From Streptomyces albus subsp. albus (GTDB lineage: Bacteria; Actinomycetota; Actinomycetes; Streptomycetales; Streptomycetaceae): 64,000 bases of DNA. Both the position numbers and the translations under genes were made by a program. The notes beneath the pieces are model-generated. The model had not been told where the DNA came from. It worked only from the letters and a program-made list of their open reading frames with translations, and ran no database searches. Each line of letters starts with the position of its first letter. Position 1 is the stretch's first letter. Shown piece after piece: positions 27,836-37,050 of the stretch. The stretch is from assembly GCF_000725885.1 (NCBI RefSeq), contig NZ_JODR01000009.1, positions 62,001 through 126,000 on the forward strand, written 5' to 3'.

Positions 27836-28051
27836 TCACTTGAGCGCGCCCGAAAAGCCCCCGATGACGAAGAAGGCGCCGATAACGACGAAGCCGGCTC
27901 CCACCACGCGGAGATTCCCGGGGCGCGCGGAGCGTGAGGTCGGGAGATTGCCGGACAGAACCCGGAACACCGATTCAGTGAAGCCTCTGTAGTCCGAAGC
28001 CAGGAGAAGGCCGAAGACCAGGAACGGAATTCCCCAGAACCCAAGCACCAT
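27836..28051 (-). CDS. small two-helix membrane protein
   Basis: A 71-residue hydrophobic protein with two predicted TM helices (FWGIPFLVFGLLLA and VVGAGFVVIGAFFVIGG) joined by a polar SDYRGFTESVFRVL loop. No named family was recognised, but similar small proteins occur in Streptomyces genomes, and codon use is consistent with coding. It stands alone between the ANTAR-GAF gene and a GNAT remnant. Function unknown. Confidence 0.65.
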   Translation of the reverse strand: MVLGFWGIPFLVFGLLLASDYRGFTESVFRVLSGNLPTSRSARPGNLRVVGAGFVVIGAFFVIGGFSGALK

Positions 28052-28072
28052 GACCGCATCTAAACATCGTCA

Positions 28073-28237
28073 ATGAACGTCCGCCCCGGCGAACCGGTCG
28101 TGCTCTGCACCCAGGCCGCGAACAGCCGTGCGGTGCGCCTCGCGGGGAAGCTGGGGTTCATCGAGGTAGAACGGTTCGTGGAGTACGGCGCCGAGCAGTG
28201 GTTCGGTCTGTGGTCCCCGGCTGCGCCGCCTGCCTGA
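28073..28237 (+). pseudogene. C-terminal remnant of a GNAT acetyltransferase
   Basis: A 54-codon frame reads the last part of a GNAT N-acetyltransferase: VVLCTQAANSRAVRLAGKLG, then GFIEVERFVEYGAEQWFGLW. The asparagine/arginine helix and final beta strand are recognisable, but the acetyl-CoA loop and everything before are missing. An in-frame TAA at 28061-28063 closes the upstream end. The 71-residue membrane gene now occupies that side, suggesting a deletion or rearrangement. Confidence 0.7.
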
Positions 28238-28265
28238 GTTCCCTCGTCCTGATTCCCTCCCCCCG

Positions 28266-29573
28266 TCACAGTGCCCGGCTGCCGGCGTCCTCCGCGGGGT
28301 GTGCGGGGCTCGCGGGCCGGGGCGGGCGGGGGCGCCAGGGGAGGAGGGCGGGGGTCGCCAGGGCGAGGAGGGCCGCGAGGGCTATCGCGGTGCGGGTGCC
28401 CACGAGGTCGGCCAGCAGGCCCCACAGGCCGGTCAGCAGCGCGACGGTGATCTTGCTGGTGACCGACCACGCGGACAGCACCCGGGCGGTACGGTCGGCC
28501 GGGACCTGCTCCAGGCGGTAGGTGGCGAAGACCGGGTTGAAGACTCCCATGCAGGTGATCAGCGCCAGCTCGACGGCCACCACCAGCACCAGGCCGCCCG
28601 GCCCCGGACCGACGAGGGCCAGCCCCGGCAGCCAGACGGCCCGCAGTGTGCCCGCGACGAGCAGCACCCGGCGCTGTCCGGCCCGCTCCACCAGGCGGCC
28701 GGCCAGCCGGGACCCGATCAGACCGCCCACGCAGGGCAGCGCGAAGGCCAGTCCGTACTGCCAGGGCGCGAAGCCGAGCCGGCCGAGCATGAGGACGGCC
28801 AGCAGCGGGGACACCGCCATGATCAGCCCGCTGACGAGGGCGGTGTTGACGAACAGGACGCGCAGCGCCGGGTGCGCCAGCACGTACTGCCAGCCGGCCA
28901 GCAGTTCGCGGGCCGACAGCCGCCCCGCGGGGCCGTCCCCCGCCGGCTTGGCGGCCCGTCGCGGCGGTGTCTCGTCGCTGCCGATCGCGCGGATGCCGAG
29001 GGCCGACAGCAGATAGCTGACCGCGTCGGCCACCACCGTCACGACCGGGCCGAACATGCCGACCAGCGCCCCGCCCAGCGGCGGCCCCAGCATGGTGGTC
29101 GTCCATGACGTCGCCTCGAACCTGCCGTTGGCCACCAGCAGCTGCTCGGGAGCCACGAGGTCCTTCAGACAGGCGCCGGCCGCCGCCCGGAAGGCGAGGT
29201 CGGCGGCGCCGGTGACCACCGCGACCACCAGCAGCTGGCCGAAGGTGAGCAGGCCCAGCGCGTACGCGGCGGGCACGGTGAGCAGCGCCGCGCAGCGCAG
29301 CAGGTCCGTCGCGACCATCACCGGCCGTTTGCGGCGGAACTCGATCCACGGCCCCAGCGGCACCGCCAGGAGCGCGCCGACCAGTCCACCGGCGGCGGCC
29401 AGCAGGGACACCTGTGCCGGTCCCGCGTCGAGCGCGAGGATCGCCACGAGGGGGAACGCGTCGAAGGCCAGCCGGGTGCCGAAGGCGCTGACCGCGAATG
29501 CCGCCCACAGCAGCGCGAAGGGCCGCCCCAGCGAGCGTTTCCGGGACCGTTTCGGAGACTTTCCGCCAGCCAT
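28266..29573 (-). CDS. MFS transporter (enterobactin-exporter-like)
   Basis: A 435-residue major-facilitator protein of the MFS_3/EntS-like group with about 12 TM helices (for example FALLWAAFAVSAFGTRLAFD, LLVVAVVTGAADLAFRAAAG, LVLVVAVELALITCMGVF). The loop motif WIEFRRKRPVMVATDL after helix 2 is the family A-motif variant. The ATG at 29573 has GGAG 7 nt upstream; frames extending to 29669 lack a signal. It could export siderophores or small drugs; no siderophore genes are adjacent. Confidence 0.85.
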   Translation of the reverse strand: MAGGKSPKRSRKRSLGRPFALLWAAFAVSAFGTRLAFDAFPLVAILALDAGPAQVSLLAAAGGLVGALLAVPLGPWIEFRRKRPVMVATDLLRCAALLTVPAAYALGLLTFGQLLVVAVVTGAADLAFRAAAGACLKDLVAPEQLLVANGRFEATSWTTTMLGPPLGGALVGMFGPVVTVVADAVSYLLSALGIRAIGSDETPPRRAAKPAGDGPAGRLSARELLAGWQYVLAHPALRVLFVNTALVSGLIMAVSPLLAVLMLGRLGFAPWQYGLAFALPCVGGLIGSRLAGRLVERAGQRRVLLVAGTLRAVWLPGLALVGPGPGGLVLVVAVELALITCMGVFNPVFATYRLEQVPADRTARVLSAWSVTSKITVALLTGLWGLLADLVGTRTAIALAALLALATPALLPWRPRPPRPASPAHPAEDAGSRAL

Positions 29574-30130
29574 GCCCGTACTCCACTTCTCCCACGCCAC
29601 CATCGCCGAGTTCCGCGGGGCCGAGCCCCCTGCCCCGAGCCCTGCCCGGACCGGGACCTCCCCGGTCACGTCGCTGACCGGGCCACGCCGTCGCTCGGGG
29701 CCACGCCGGTCCTCCGGGCCACACCGTCCTCCGGATCGCGCCGTGCTCCGGATCGCGCCGCCGAGCCGAGCCGTGTTCCGGGCCGTACACGCCGAGCCGT
29801 ACTCCGAGCCGTTCTTCTGGTCCGTCCCCCGGGCCGCGTCCCTCGGGCCACCGGCGCCCAGGACCCGTCCGCCGTCCCTCGCCCCGCGAACGGTGCCCGC
29901 AGACGGCCGGGCGTCGGCCGAGCGGCAGCAAGGGGCACAGGCCGGGAGGGTGCGGGACTCAACAGGGCGCCGCGCCGACCGCGAGAGCCTACCGCGCGAT
30001 CCGCATCGTCACAGGACCGTCCCGATGCCGCGACGGCTCTGCTGCGTCCCCCGGCAGTGTCGGACGCGTGTGCGAACATCTGCTTCGGATGTTCGTCCGG
30101 TGGACAGACACAGGTGGAACGGGGGGACGG
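29574..30130. other. 557-bp intergenic region, no gene seen
   Basis: Very GC-rich, with short imperfect direct repeats around GGGCCACGCCGTC/GGATCGCGCCG (29680-29780). Open frames here lack Streptomyces codon bias and starts. It presumably holds the promoter of the Rhs operon near 30040-30120, where composition becomes less GC-rich. Confidence 0.6.
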
Positions 30131-30517
30131 ATGTCGTTGCGTGAGCTGGTGCGCGACGAGGAGTACGCGCGCCTGTCGCGGCCCCAGCTGCTGGAGCGGC
30201 TGCGTGGCGCGAGGCTGTACTTCCAGCAGCCGGAGGAGCCCGGCTTCCTGGTGTCCCAGACCCAGGACGGGCCGCTCGTCCCGGTCTTCACCTCCTGGGA
30301 GCGGCTCGCCCTGTTCGCCGGGGTGTGCGCGTGGGCGTCCACCACCGCCGAGGATCTGGTGGAGCTGCTGCCCGAGGGGGTGCGGGCACTGGTCGATCCC
30401 CTGGGGCCGCGGCCCTTCCTCCTGGACGCGACGGTGTTCGAGGGCCCGGACGTCCACGCCGGGGACGGCGCCGGTGGCGGCCCGGGCCGGGTGGCCGAAG
30501 GGGTCCGGGCACGGTGA
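30131..30517 (+). CDS. SseB/SAV_915-family protein, first gene of Rhs operon
   Basis: A 128-residue protein resembling the SseB N-terminal domain family that often accompanies Streptomyces toxin loci: LYFQQPEEPGFLVSQTQDGP, VPVFTSWERLALFAG, LVDPLGPRPFLLDATVFE. The ATG at 30131 has a GGGGGGACGG site; frames reaching back to 30068 lack one. Its stop overlaps the next gene by 4 bp (GTGA), so translation is likely coupled. Probably an accessory to toxin export; this is inference. Confidence 0.8.
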   Translation: MSLRELVRDEEYARLSRPQLLERLRGARLYFQQPEEPGFLVSQTQDGPLVPVFTSWERLALFAGVCAWASTTAEDLVELLPEGVRALVDPLGPRPFLLDATVFEGPDVHAGDGAGGGPGRVAEGVRAR

Positions 30518-31101
30518 GCGAGCACGACAAGGGCAAGCCGGCCGGCGGGGACGGGCCGGCGCCCGGCGCGGGGTACGCCGTGGAGATCGCGTCCGTCCGC
30601 AGGGTTCTCTCGCCGCTGGAGGAGTCCGTCGTCGCGGCCCGCAAGATCAAGGACGACTGGAAGACGATGGCCGAGGGCATCACGAACGCGGCGGCCTTCG
30701 ACGTGGAGAAGCCGGCCAAGGACGTGCTGTCGGAGTGGGGCTTCGGCATGGGCCGGGTCGCCGAGAACACCACGGTGATCGTGGAGACGCTGCGGCAGGT
30801 CATCGCCGCCTACATGCTGGCCGATCTGCTGCGCATCAAGGATTTCGCGCCGACCGAGGACAACATGGCCAAGCTGCCGTTCGGGGAGCGGGGGCTGCAG
30901 GCCTGGAAGGACGGCGCACGGCCCGATTTCGACCCGCCGCCGGGGATCTACCAGGAGCCGTGGTTCGACGACGACGGGGACGGCGGGGGCGGCGGCACGC
31001 ACGTCACGGGTGATCTGCCCACCAATCCCCGTTACCAGGTCGCCGGAGAGGGCGGCGAGGGCTGGGTGGTCGACGGCGGCGGAAAGGCACCCCTCGCATG
31101 A
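30514..31101 (+). CDS. WXG/T7SS-like helical partner of Rhs toxin
   Basis: A 195-residue mostly helical protein that starts at a GTG overlapping the previous stop and ends in ATGA overlap with the Rhs gene. The region ASVRRVLSPLEESVVAARKI ... NTTVIVETLRQVIAAYML resembles an ESX/WXG100-type amphipathic hairpin. A Pro/Gly/Asp-rich tail (PPPGIYQEPWFDDDGDGGGG) follows. It likely pairs with the Rhs N-terminus for export through the type VII pathway or acts as chaperone. No named family was recognised. Confidence 0.7.
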   Translation: MSEHDKGKPAGGDGPAPGAGYAVEIASVRRVLSPLEESVVAARKIKDDWKTMAEGITNAAAFDVEKPAKDVLSEWGFGMGRVAENTTVIVETLRQVIAAYMLADLLRIKDFAPTEDNMAKLPFGERGLQAWKDGARPDFDPPPGIYQEPWFDDDGDGGGGGTHVTGDLPTNPRYQVAGEGGEGWVVDGGGKAPLA

Positions 31102-34100
31102 CGAGCAAGGACGCCACCGAGGGCGGCACGACCGAGCGCATACCGCCGCACGCCGAGCCGAAGGACGTCATCCCCGGCGACCCCGACAAGATCGACGACC
31201 TCGTCGTCAAACTCCGCGCCTACGCGGGCGCGTTCAAGGACGGACTCGACAAACTGGACGTCCTGTCCACCATGGACTGGACGGGCGCCGCCTCCAAGGC
31301 GTTCACGGAGGCCAGCAGGGCGCTGCCCAGGGAACTGGAGTCCGCGCACACCTACTTCACCTCCGCGGCGAGCGCGCTGGACGCCTACGCGGACAAGCTG
31401 CGTTCCGTCCACACCCGGCTCAAGCCGGTCATCGCGGACGCGGACGCGGCGCGCGCCGCCTCGAAGGCGTACTGGAAGGACTTCACCGCCTACAACGAGG
31501 CCGTCGACCGGGGCGACGAGAAACTGCCCGAACGCCCGCCCGAGAACGACCCGGGCATCGCCGCGCTCAACTCCTGCTACAGCCGTCTCGACAAGCTGGA
31601 GAAGGAGCTGGAAGGGGTCGTCACCAGCTCCAAGCGCGCGCTGGAGAAGGCCGCCGAGAAGGCGCCGGACCCGCCCAAGGGCTGGAACCGCTTCAAGAAG
31701 GGCGTCGGCGACTTCTTCGGCGGCATGGGCGACAGCGCCTGGGGGATGTGGAAGCAGTTCGAGTACCTGGTGGAGGACGGCCCGGACGGGGCGAGCCTCC
31801 AGCTGGCCGGGGTGGCGGACGGCGCGGCGTACGCGGCCCAGCATCCCAAGGAATTCGCCAAGGCCGTCGTCAACTGGGAGGAGTGGCAGCGCAACCCGGC
31901 CCGTGCCGCCGGGCAGCTCACCCCGGATCTGCTGCTGGCCCTGGCCTCCGGCGGCGCCGGCGCCCTGCGCAAGGGCGGTTCGGCGGCGAAGAGCGCGGCC
32001 CAGCGGCTGGCGAGCCGCGAGCGGGCGCTGGCCCGGGACGGCAGCGCCCGACGGCGTGCCGACTCGGACGGGGCGAACGTCTGCCGGGAGAACAAGTGCG
32101 AGGCCGGTGAGCCGATCGACGTCGCCACCGGCGAAATGATCATCTCGACGGTCGATGTCGAGCTGCCCGGTGCCCTCCCGCTGGTGCTGGAGCGGCACTA
32201 CGTGTCCGGGCATCCGTGCGGCGGCTGGTTCGGCCGCACCTGGGCCGGCACGCTCGACCAGCGGCTCGAACTCGACGACAAGGGTGTCGTGTTCGTGTCC
32301 GACGACGGAATGGTGCTGCGCTATCCGGTGCCGGAGCCGCAGACGCCCACCCTGCCCGTCTCCGGCCCGCGCTGGCCGCTGTGCTGGGACGGCAAACCGG
32401 ACGGTGCCTTCACGCTGACCGTGCCCGAGGAGAACCGCGCCCTGCATTTCGCGCGGCTGCCGGTGGGCGGGCCCGAACTGGCGCTGCACGCCGTCACGGA
32501 CCGCACCGGTGACGGCGACCGCATCTCCTTCCACTACGACGAGACCGGCGCCCCCGTCGAGATCCGCCACTCGGGCGGCTACCGCATCGCGGTGGACACC
32601 GACCGCTCGCGCCACCGTGTCACCGGGCTGCGGCTCCTGCACGGCGACGGCCGTGGACGGGGAAACGGGCAAGGAGAGGAGCGCAGCACCCGGCTGGTCG
32701 CCTTCGGCTACGACGACGCCGGGGACCTGGTCCAGGTCGTCAACTCCACCGGCGAACCGATGCGGTACCGCTACGACGACGCGCACCGCATCACCTCCTG
32801 GCAGGACCGCAACGGCACGGCGTTCGGCTACGTGTATGACCATCGGGGCCGCGTCCTGCGCACCGTCGGGCCGGACGGCATCCTCTCGGGCCGTTTCCAC
32901 TACGACACGGCCGCCCGCACCACCCGCTACACCGACTCCCTGGGGCACACCACCACATACGTCCTGAACGAGGCCGGCAAGGTCGTCGCCGAGACCGATC
33001 CCCTCGGCAACACCGTGCGCACCGAGTGGGACGCGGACAATCTGCGCCCGCTCACCGTGACGGACCCGCTGGGGCACACGACGCGGTACACGTACGACGG
33101 GGACGGCAACGTCACCGCCGTCGACCTGCCCGACGGCACCCGGTCGGAGGCCCGCTACGACGCGGAGGGACAGCTGGTGGAGTACCGGGCCCCGGACGGC
33201 GGCGTGTGGCGCCACACCCACGACCGGCGCGGCAACCGCACCTCCACGACCGACCCGAGCGGCGCGACGACCCGCTGGGGGTACGACGAGGCGGGCCATC
33301 TGGTCTCGGTGACGGACCCGCTGGGCCACACCCTCACCGTGACGCCGAACGCGGCGGGGCTGCCGGTGGCCGTCACCGACGCGCTCGGCAACACCACGCA
33401 CGTGCGGCGGGGCCCCCACGGGCTGATCACCGCGCTCACCGACGCGCTGGGCAACACCACCCGGCAGGGTTGGACCATCGAGGGCAGGCCGGCCTGGCGC
33501 AGCTACCCGGACGGCAGCCGCGAGGAGTGGAAGTGGGACTGCGAGGGAAACCTGGCCTCCCACACCGACCAGGCCGGGCACACCACCCGGCACACCCACA
33601 CCCACTTCGACGTGCCCGCCACCCGCACCGACCCGGACGGCGCCCAGTACGCGTTCGCCTACGACACCGAGCTGCGCCTGGTGCGGGTGACCGGGCCGCA
33701 GGGCGCCACCTGGGAGTACGAGTACGACGCGGCGGGCCGGCTCGTCGCGGAGACGGACTTCAACGGGGCGCGGCGCACCTACGAACTGGACGCGGCCGGA
33801 CGCCTGGTCGCGCAGACCAACGCCGTGGGCCAGACGCTGCGCCACACGCACGATGAGCTGGGCCGCGTCGTGTCCCAGCACGACGAGACGACCGGCCGCG
33901 GGACGACGTACACGTACGACGCGCGGGGCGCGCTCGTGGCCGCCGCCGGACCGGACGCGGAACTGGTCCTGGAACGGGACGCCTGCGGCCGGGTCGTCGC
34001 CGAGCACGTCGACGGGCGCGTGACCCGCTACACCTACGACGCCGCCGGCAACCGCACGAGCCGCACCACCCCCTCCGGACTCACCTCCACCTGGACGTAC

Positions 34101-35525
34101 GACGCGGCGGGCCGGCCGGTCACCCTCCGTACGGCCGGAGCCGTCTTCGGCTTCACCCACGACGCGGCGGGCCGCGAGATCCGGCGCGCCGTCGGCGGTG
34201 TGACGCTCACCCAGAGCTGGGACGCGGTGGACCGGGTGACGGCACAGAGCGTCACCGGCCCCGCCGACGAGCTGCTCCAGCACCGGGCCTTCACCCACCG
34301 CCCGGACGGGTACCTCACCGAGATCCGCGAACTGACCGCCGGCACCCGGCGCTTCACACTGGACGCCTCGGGCCGGGTGACGGGGGTGCAGGCCCACGGG
34401 TGGACGGAGACGTACGCCTACGACGGGGCCGGCAACCAGACCCACGCGGCGGCGCCCGCCCACGACGCCTACGGGAAACGGGAGGTGACGGGCACCCTGG
34501 TGCGCCGGGCCGGCCGCACCACCTACGAGCACGACGCGGCGGGCCGGCTCGTGCGCAGGACCCGCAAGCTCCTCGACGGCCGGCGCCGCACCTGGACCTA
34601 CACCTGGGACGCGGAGGACCGGCTGATCACGGCCGTCACCCCCGAGGGCGAGACCTGGCGGTACACCTACGACCCGCTGGGCCGCCGCATCGGCAAGACC
34701 GCCGCATCCGGTGCCGCTCTGACCTTCAGCTGGGACGCGATGCGGCCGGCGGAACGGAGCACCCCCGACGGCGCCACCACCACCTGGGAGTACGCGCCCG
34801 ACTCGTACCGTCCCGTCGCACAGACCGACCGGGAGGCGGGCACCACCCGGCTGCACGCCGTGATCACCGACCCGGCGGGCACCCCCACCGAACTGGTCGC
34901 CCCCGACGGCGAGGTGGCCTGGCAGCACCGCACCACGGTGTGGGGCACCGTGCTGCCCGCACCGCCCGGGACGGGCACGGACTGTCCGCTGCGTTTCCCC
35001 GGCCAGTACGCGGACCCGGAAACCGGGCTGCACTACAACCTGCACCGCTACTACGACCCGGAGACCGCCCGCTACCTCACCCCCGACCCGCTCGGACTGG
35101 CGCCCTCGCCCCACCACCACGCCTACGTGGCCAACCCGTACACCGAGACGGACCCGCTGGGCCTGGCCAAGGACAAGGACAAGTGCAAGGGCACGCCCAA
35201 GCTGAGCGACCAGAACCCGATCCCGAACAAGCGGCTGCGGCAGGAGTACGAGGAGGTTCTGGCCGGACGCGGCACCCGCAGGCCCGGTGACGCCCCCGAC
35301 GGCCTCGACTACTACAGCGCGGACGAACTTCCCCGCACGCAGCGGCCCAAGTGGCGGAACTCGGAGATCTACGACGTTCCCGGCACCCCGCACCGCATCC
35401 TGAAGCGCCCCGACGGGCTGATCGGGTTCGTGTGGAACCACGACTACTCCCGGCCGCGGCTGTTCCCCGCCCCCTGGTACAAAGACGGCGGAGACATCCC
35501 GAAACTGCCGAAGGAGCAGCGCTGA
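31098..35525 (+). CDS. Rhs/YD-repeat polymorphic toxin with barnase-like C-terminal tip
   Basis: A 1,475-residue contact-dependent or secreted toxin. The first 200 or so residues are a helical WXG-like leader (MDWTGAASKAFTEASRALP), then a DUF6531 domain (DVATGEMIISTVDVELPGAL; LERHYVSGHPCGGW), then many YD repeats (YDxxGR/VTDPLGHTT) making a shell. The core ends at DPLGLA near residue 1357 and a 118-residue tip follows. In the tip, Glu1423 (SEIYDVPG), Arg1433 (HRIL) and His1448 (NHDYSRPRLF) fit a microbial-RNase triad. The Arg-to-His spacing of 15 equals barnase. The next gene is barstar-like. The first ATG is part of ATGA coupling with the previous gene. Confidence 0.88.
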   Translation: MTSKDATEGGTTERIPPHAEPKDVIPGDPDKIDDLVVKLRAYAGAFKDGLDKLDVLSTMDWTGAASKAFTEASRALPRELESAHTYFTSAASALDAYADKLRSVHTRLKPVIADADAARAASKAYWKDFTAYNEAVDRGDEKLPERPPENDPGIAALNSCYSRLDKLEKELEGVVTSSKRALEKAAEKAPDPPKGWNRFKKGVGDFFGGMGDSAWGMWKQFEYLVEDGPDGASLQLAGVADGAAYAAQHPKEFAKAVVNWEEWQRNPARAAGQLTPDLLLALASGGAGALRKGGSAAKSAAQRLASRERALARDGSARRRADSDGANVCRENKCEAGEPIDVATGEMIISTVDVELPGALPLVLERHYVSGHPCGGWFGRTWAGTLDQRLELDDKGVVFVSDDGMVLRYPVPEPQTPTLPVSGPRWPLCWDGKPDGAFTLTVPEENRALHFARLPVGGPELALHAVTDRTGDGDRISFHYDETGAPVEIRHSGGYRIAVDTDRSRHRVTGLRLLHGDGRGRGNGQGEERSTRLVAFGYDDAGDLVQVVNSTGEPMRYRYDDAHRITSWQDRNGTAFGYVYDHRGRVLRTVGPDGILSGRFHYDTAARTTRYTDSLGHTTTYVLNEAGKVVAETDPLGNTVRTEWDADNLRPLTVTDPLGHTTRYTYDGDGNVTAVDLPDGTRSEARYDAEGQLVEYRAPDGGVWRHTHDRRGNRTSTTDPSGATTRWGYDEAGHLVSVTDPLGHTLTVTPNAAGLPVAVTDALGNTTHVRRGPHGLITALTDALGNTTRQGWTIEGRPAWRSYPDGSREEWKWDCEGNLASHTDQAGHTTRHTHTHFDVPATRTDPDGAQYAFAYDTELRLVRVTGPQGATWEYEYDAAGRLVAETDFNGARRTYELDAAGRLVAQTNAVGQTLRHTHDELGRVVSQHDETTGRGTTYTYDARGALVAAAGPDAELVLERDACGRVVAEHVDGRVTRYTYDAAGNRTSRTTPSGLTSTWTYDAAGRPVTLRTAGAVFGFTHDAAGREIRRAVGGVTLTQSWDAVDRVTAQSVTGPADELLQHRAFTHRPDGYLTEIRELTAGTRRFTLDASGRVTGVQAHGWTETYAYDGAGNQTHAAAPAHDAYGKREVTGTLVRRAGRTTYEHDAAGRLVRRTRKLLDGRRRTWTYTWDAEDRLITAVTPEGETWRYTYDPLGRRIGKTAASGAALTFSWDAMRPAERSTPDGATTTWEYAPDSYRPVAQTDREAGTTRLHAVITDPAGTPTELVAPDGEVAWQHRTTVWGTVLPAPPGTGTDCPLRFPGQYADPETGLHYNLHRYYDPETARYLTPDPLGLAPSPHHHAYVANPYTETDPLGLAKDKDKCKGTPKLSDQNPIPNKRLRQEYEEVLAGRGTRRPGDAPDGLDYYSADELPRTQRPKWRNSEIYDVPGTPHRILKRPDGLIGFVWNHDYSRPRLFPAPWYKDGGDIPKLPKEQR

Positions 35526-36310
35526 TGGCACAGGCGCCCGGATACGTCCTGCACTCCGAGGACCTGGAGGCGGACCTGTACGCGCTGCCTGCGCCGGAGG
35601 GCTTCTTCGAGGCGGAGGAGGAGTACGCGACGTTCCGCGCACCGGGGGCCGTCCGCCTGCCCGGCTCCGCCCCGGACGCCGGACCGGACGGCGGTCCCGG
35701 CTCCGGCCCCGATTCCGGCTCCCGCTCCGGCCGGGAGCACGAGTCGTTGCAGCTGCGGGTGCTGGACGCCGACGGCGGACCCGTCGCCGCCTACACCATC
35801 GGCGAGGCCCGCATCGAGGAGGAGGACCGGCCCGACGGCCTCGTGGACCTCCGCGTCACCGGCTGGCTGTGGGACCTGCCCCGGCCCGGGACCGACCGGA
35901 TCTGGGCACTGTGGCGGCAAGCGGGCGGCACCCTCCCGCCGGGCGCGTGGGCGCCGCTGGACACGGAGGACCGCCGGGCCTGGCTGGATGCGGCCCGGCT
36001 GCACGCGGTCTGGCGTCACCCGCTGCCGGCCCCGGCCGCGCCGGCGGGCGGGTACGTCCTCGACGGCTCCGCCGTCACCGACCGGCCGGGCCTCTACTGC
36101 GCCCTGGGCGAGGCGATGGGCGGGCCCGGCGGCTACTACGGCGCCTCCCTCGACGCACTCAAGGACTGTCTGCACGGCGGATTCGGGCCCATCGCGCCCT
36201 TCACCCTCACCTGGCAGGACCTGGCCACCGCCCGCACCCGTGTGCCGGAGGACCTGGAGAAGGCGCTGGGCGCACTGCGGGCGGCCGGCGTGACGGTGCG
36301 GCCGGCCTGA
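35525..36310 (+). CDS. barstar-family immunity protein with N-terminal extension
   Basis: A 261-residue cognate immunity candidate. The C-terminal 90 residues are barstar-like: YVLDGSAVTDRPGLYCALGE, AMGGPGGYYGASLDALKDCL, GPIAPFTLTWQDLATA. The N-terminal 165 residues (SEDLEADLYALPAPEGFFEA ... WALWRQAGGTLPPGAW) form an extra domain with a Gly/Pro/Asp/Ser-rich linker and were not recognised. The ATG overlaps the Rhs stop (TGATG at 35523-35527), so toxin and immunity are coupled. Barstar blocks barnase by covering its active site, supporting the RNase call for the toxin. Confidence 0.85.
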   Translation: MAQAPGYVLHSEDLEADLYALPAPEGFFEAEEEYATFRAPGAVRLPGSAPDAGPDGGPGSGPDSGSRSGREHESLQLRVLDADGGPVAAYTIGEARIEEEDRPDGLVDLRVTGWLWDLPRPGTDRIWALWRQAGGTLPPGAWAPLDTEDRRAWLDAARLHAVWRHPLPAPAAPAGGYVLDGSAVTDRPGLYCALGEAMGGPGGYYGASLDALKDCLHGGFGPIAPFTLTWQDLATARTRVPEDLEKALGALRAAGVTVRPA

Positions 36311-36339
36311 GCACCCCGCGACAGCAGCACGCCGGGGGC

Positions 36340-37050
36340 TCACTCGTCGGGGCCGTTCCACCGGTAGAGGTGGACGGGGCGGCCCGTCCCGCCGTGGCGG
36401 AGACGGCGGCGCACCAGTCCGGCGTGTTCGAGGAGTTTGAGGTAGCGCTGGGCGGTCTGGCGCGACAGGCCCGTGCGGACGGCGACCTGCTGCGCGGACA
36501 GGGACGTGCCGGCGGTGTGGACGACCTCGCGCACCAGGTCGGCGGTGAGCACCGAGTGCCCCTTGGGGAGGGATTCCGGCTGGGTGGCGGGCGCGGTGGC
36601 GGCACCGAAGATGCGGTCCACGGTCTCCTGGGTGGCCCCGGCCTCGGGTGCGGCGGCCAGGGTGCGGCGGAGGGCGGCGTACCCGTCGAGTTTGCTGCGC
36701 AGGTGGGCGAAGGTGAACGGCTTCACCACGTACTGAAGGGCGCCGTGCCGCTGGGCGGCGCGCACGGTGGCGGTGTCGCGGGCGGCGGTGACCATGATGA
36801 CCTCCGCGTCGACGCCGAGCGTGTGCAGCCGCTTCAGGAGGGCGAGGCCCGGCAGGTCCGGCAGATAGTGGTCCAGCAGCACCAGGTCGACGGCGTGGTC
36901 CCGGAGGAAGGCCAGCGCGTCGGCGCCGCTGTGCACCGTGCCGGCGACCCGGAAGCCGGGCACCTTGGTGACGTAGGCGGCGTTGATGCGGGCCACCGCC
37001 GGGTCGTCGTCCACGACGAGCACCTCCACCGGCTCCATCCCGGCGGTCAT
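36340..37050 (-). CDS. CitB/DctR-type response regulator
   Basis: A 236-residue response regulator. The receiver (8-125) has acidic pocket VDDD, phosphoacceptor Asp in DLVLLDHYLP, and Lys in YVVKPFTFAH. The C-terminus has a winged-helix HTH typical of CitB/DcuR (SLSAQQVAVRTGLSRQTAQR, YLKLLEHAGLVRRRL). Its ATG overlaps the kinase stop (37047-37050). Together with the upstream kinase and CitMHS transporter it likely controls citrate or C4-dicarboxylate uptake. The longer open frame upstream is antisense/out-of-frame noise over the kinase gene. Confidence 0.92.
   Translation of the reverse strand: MTAGMEPVEVLVVDDDPAVARINAAYVTKVPGFRVAGTVHSGADALAFLRDHAVDLVLLDHYLPDLPGLALLKRLHTLGVDAEVIMVTAARDTATVRAAQRHGALQYVVKPFTFAHLRSKLDGYAALRRTLAAAPEAGATQETVDRIFGAATAPATQPESLPKGHSVLTADLVREVVHTAGTSLSAQQVAVRTGLSRQTAQRYLKLLEHAGLVRRRLRHGGTGRPVHLYRWNGPDE

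Noticed and set aside
31032..35642. 1,536-residue minus-strand frame across the first Rhs gene
   Set aside because: Mirror image of YD-repeat coding; no conserved product or start signal.
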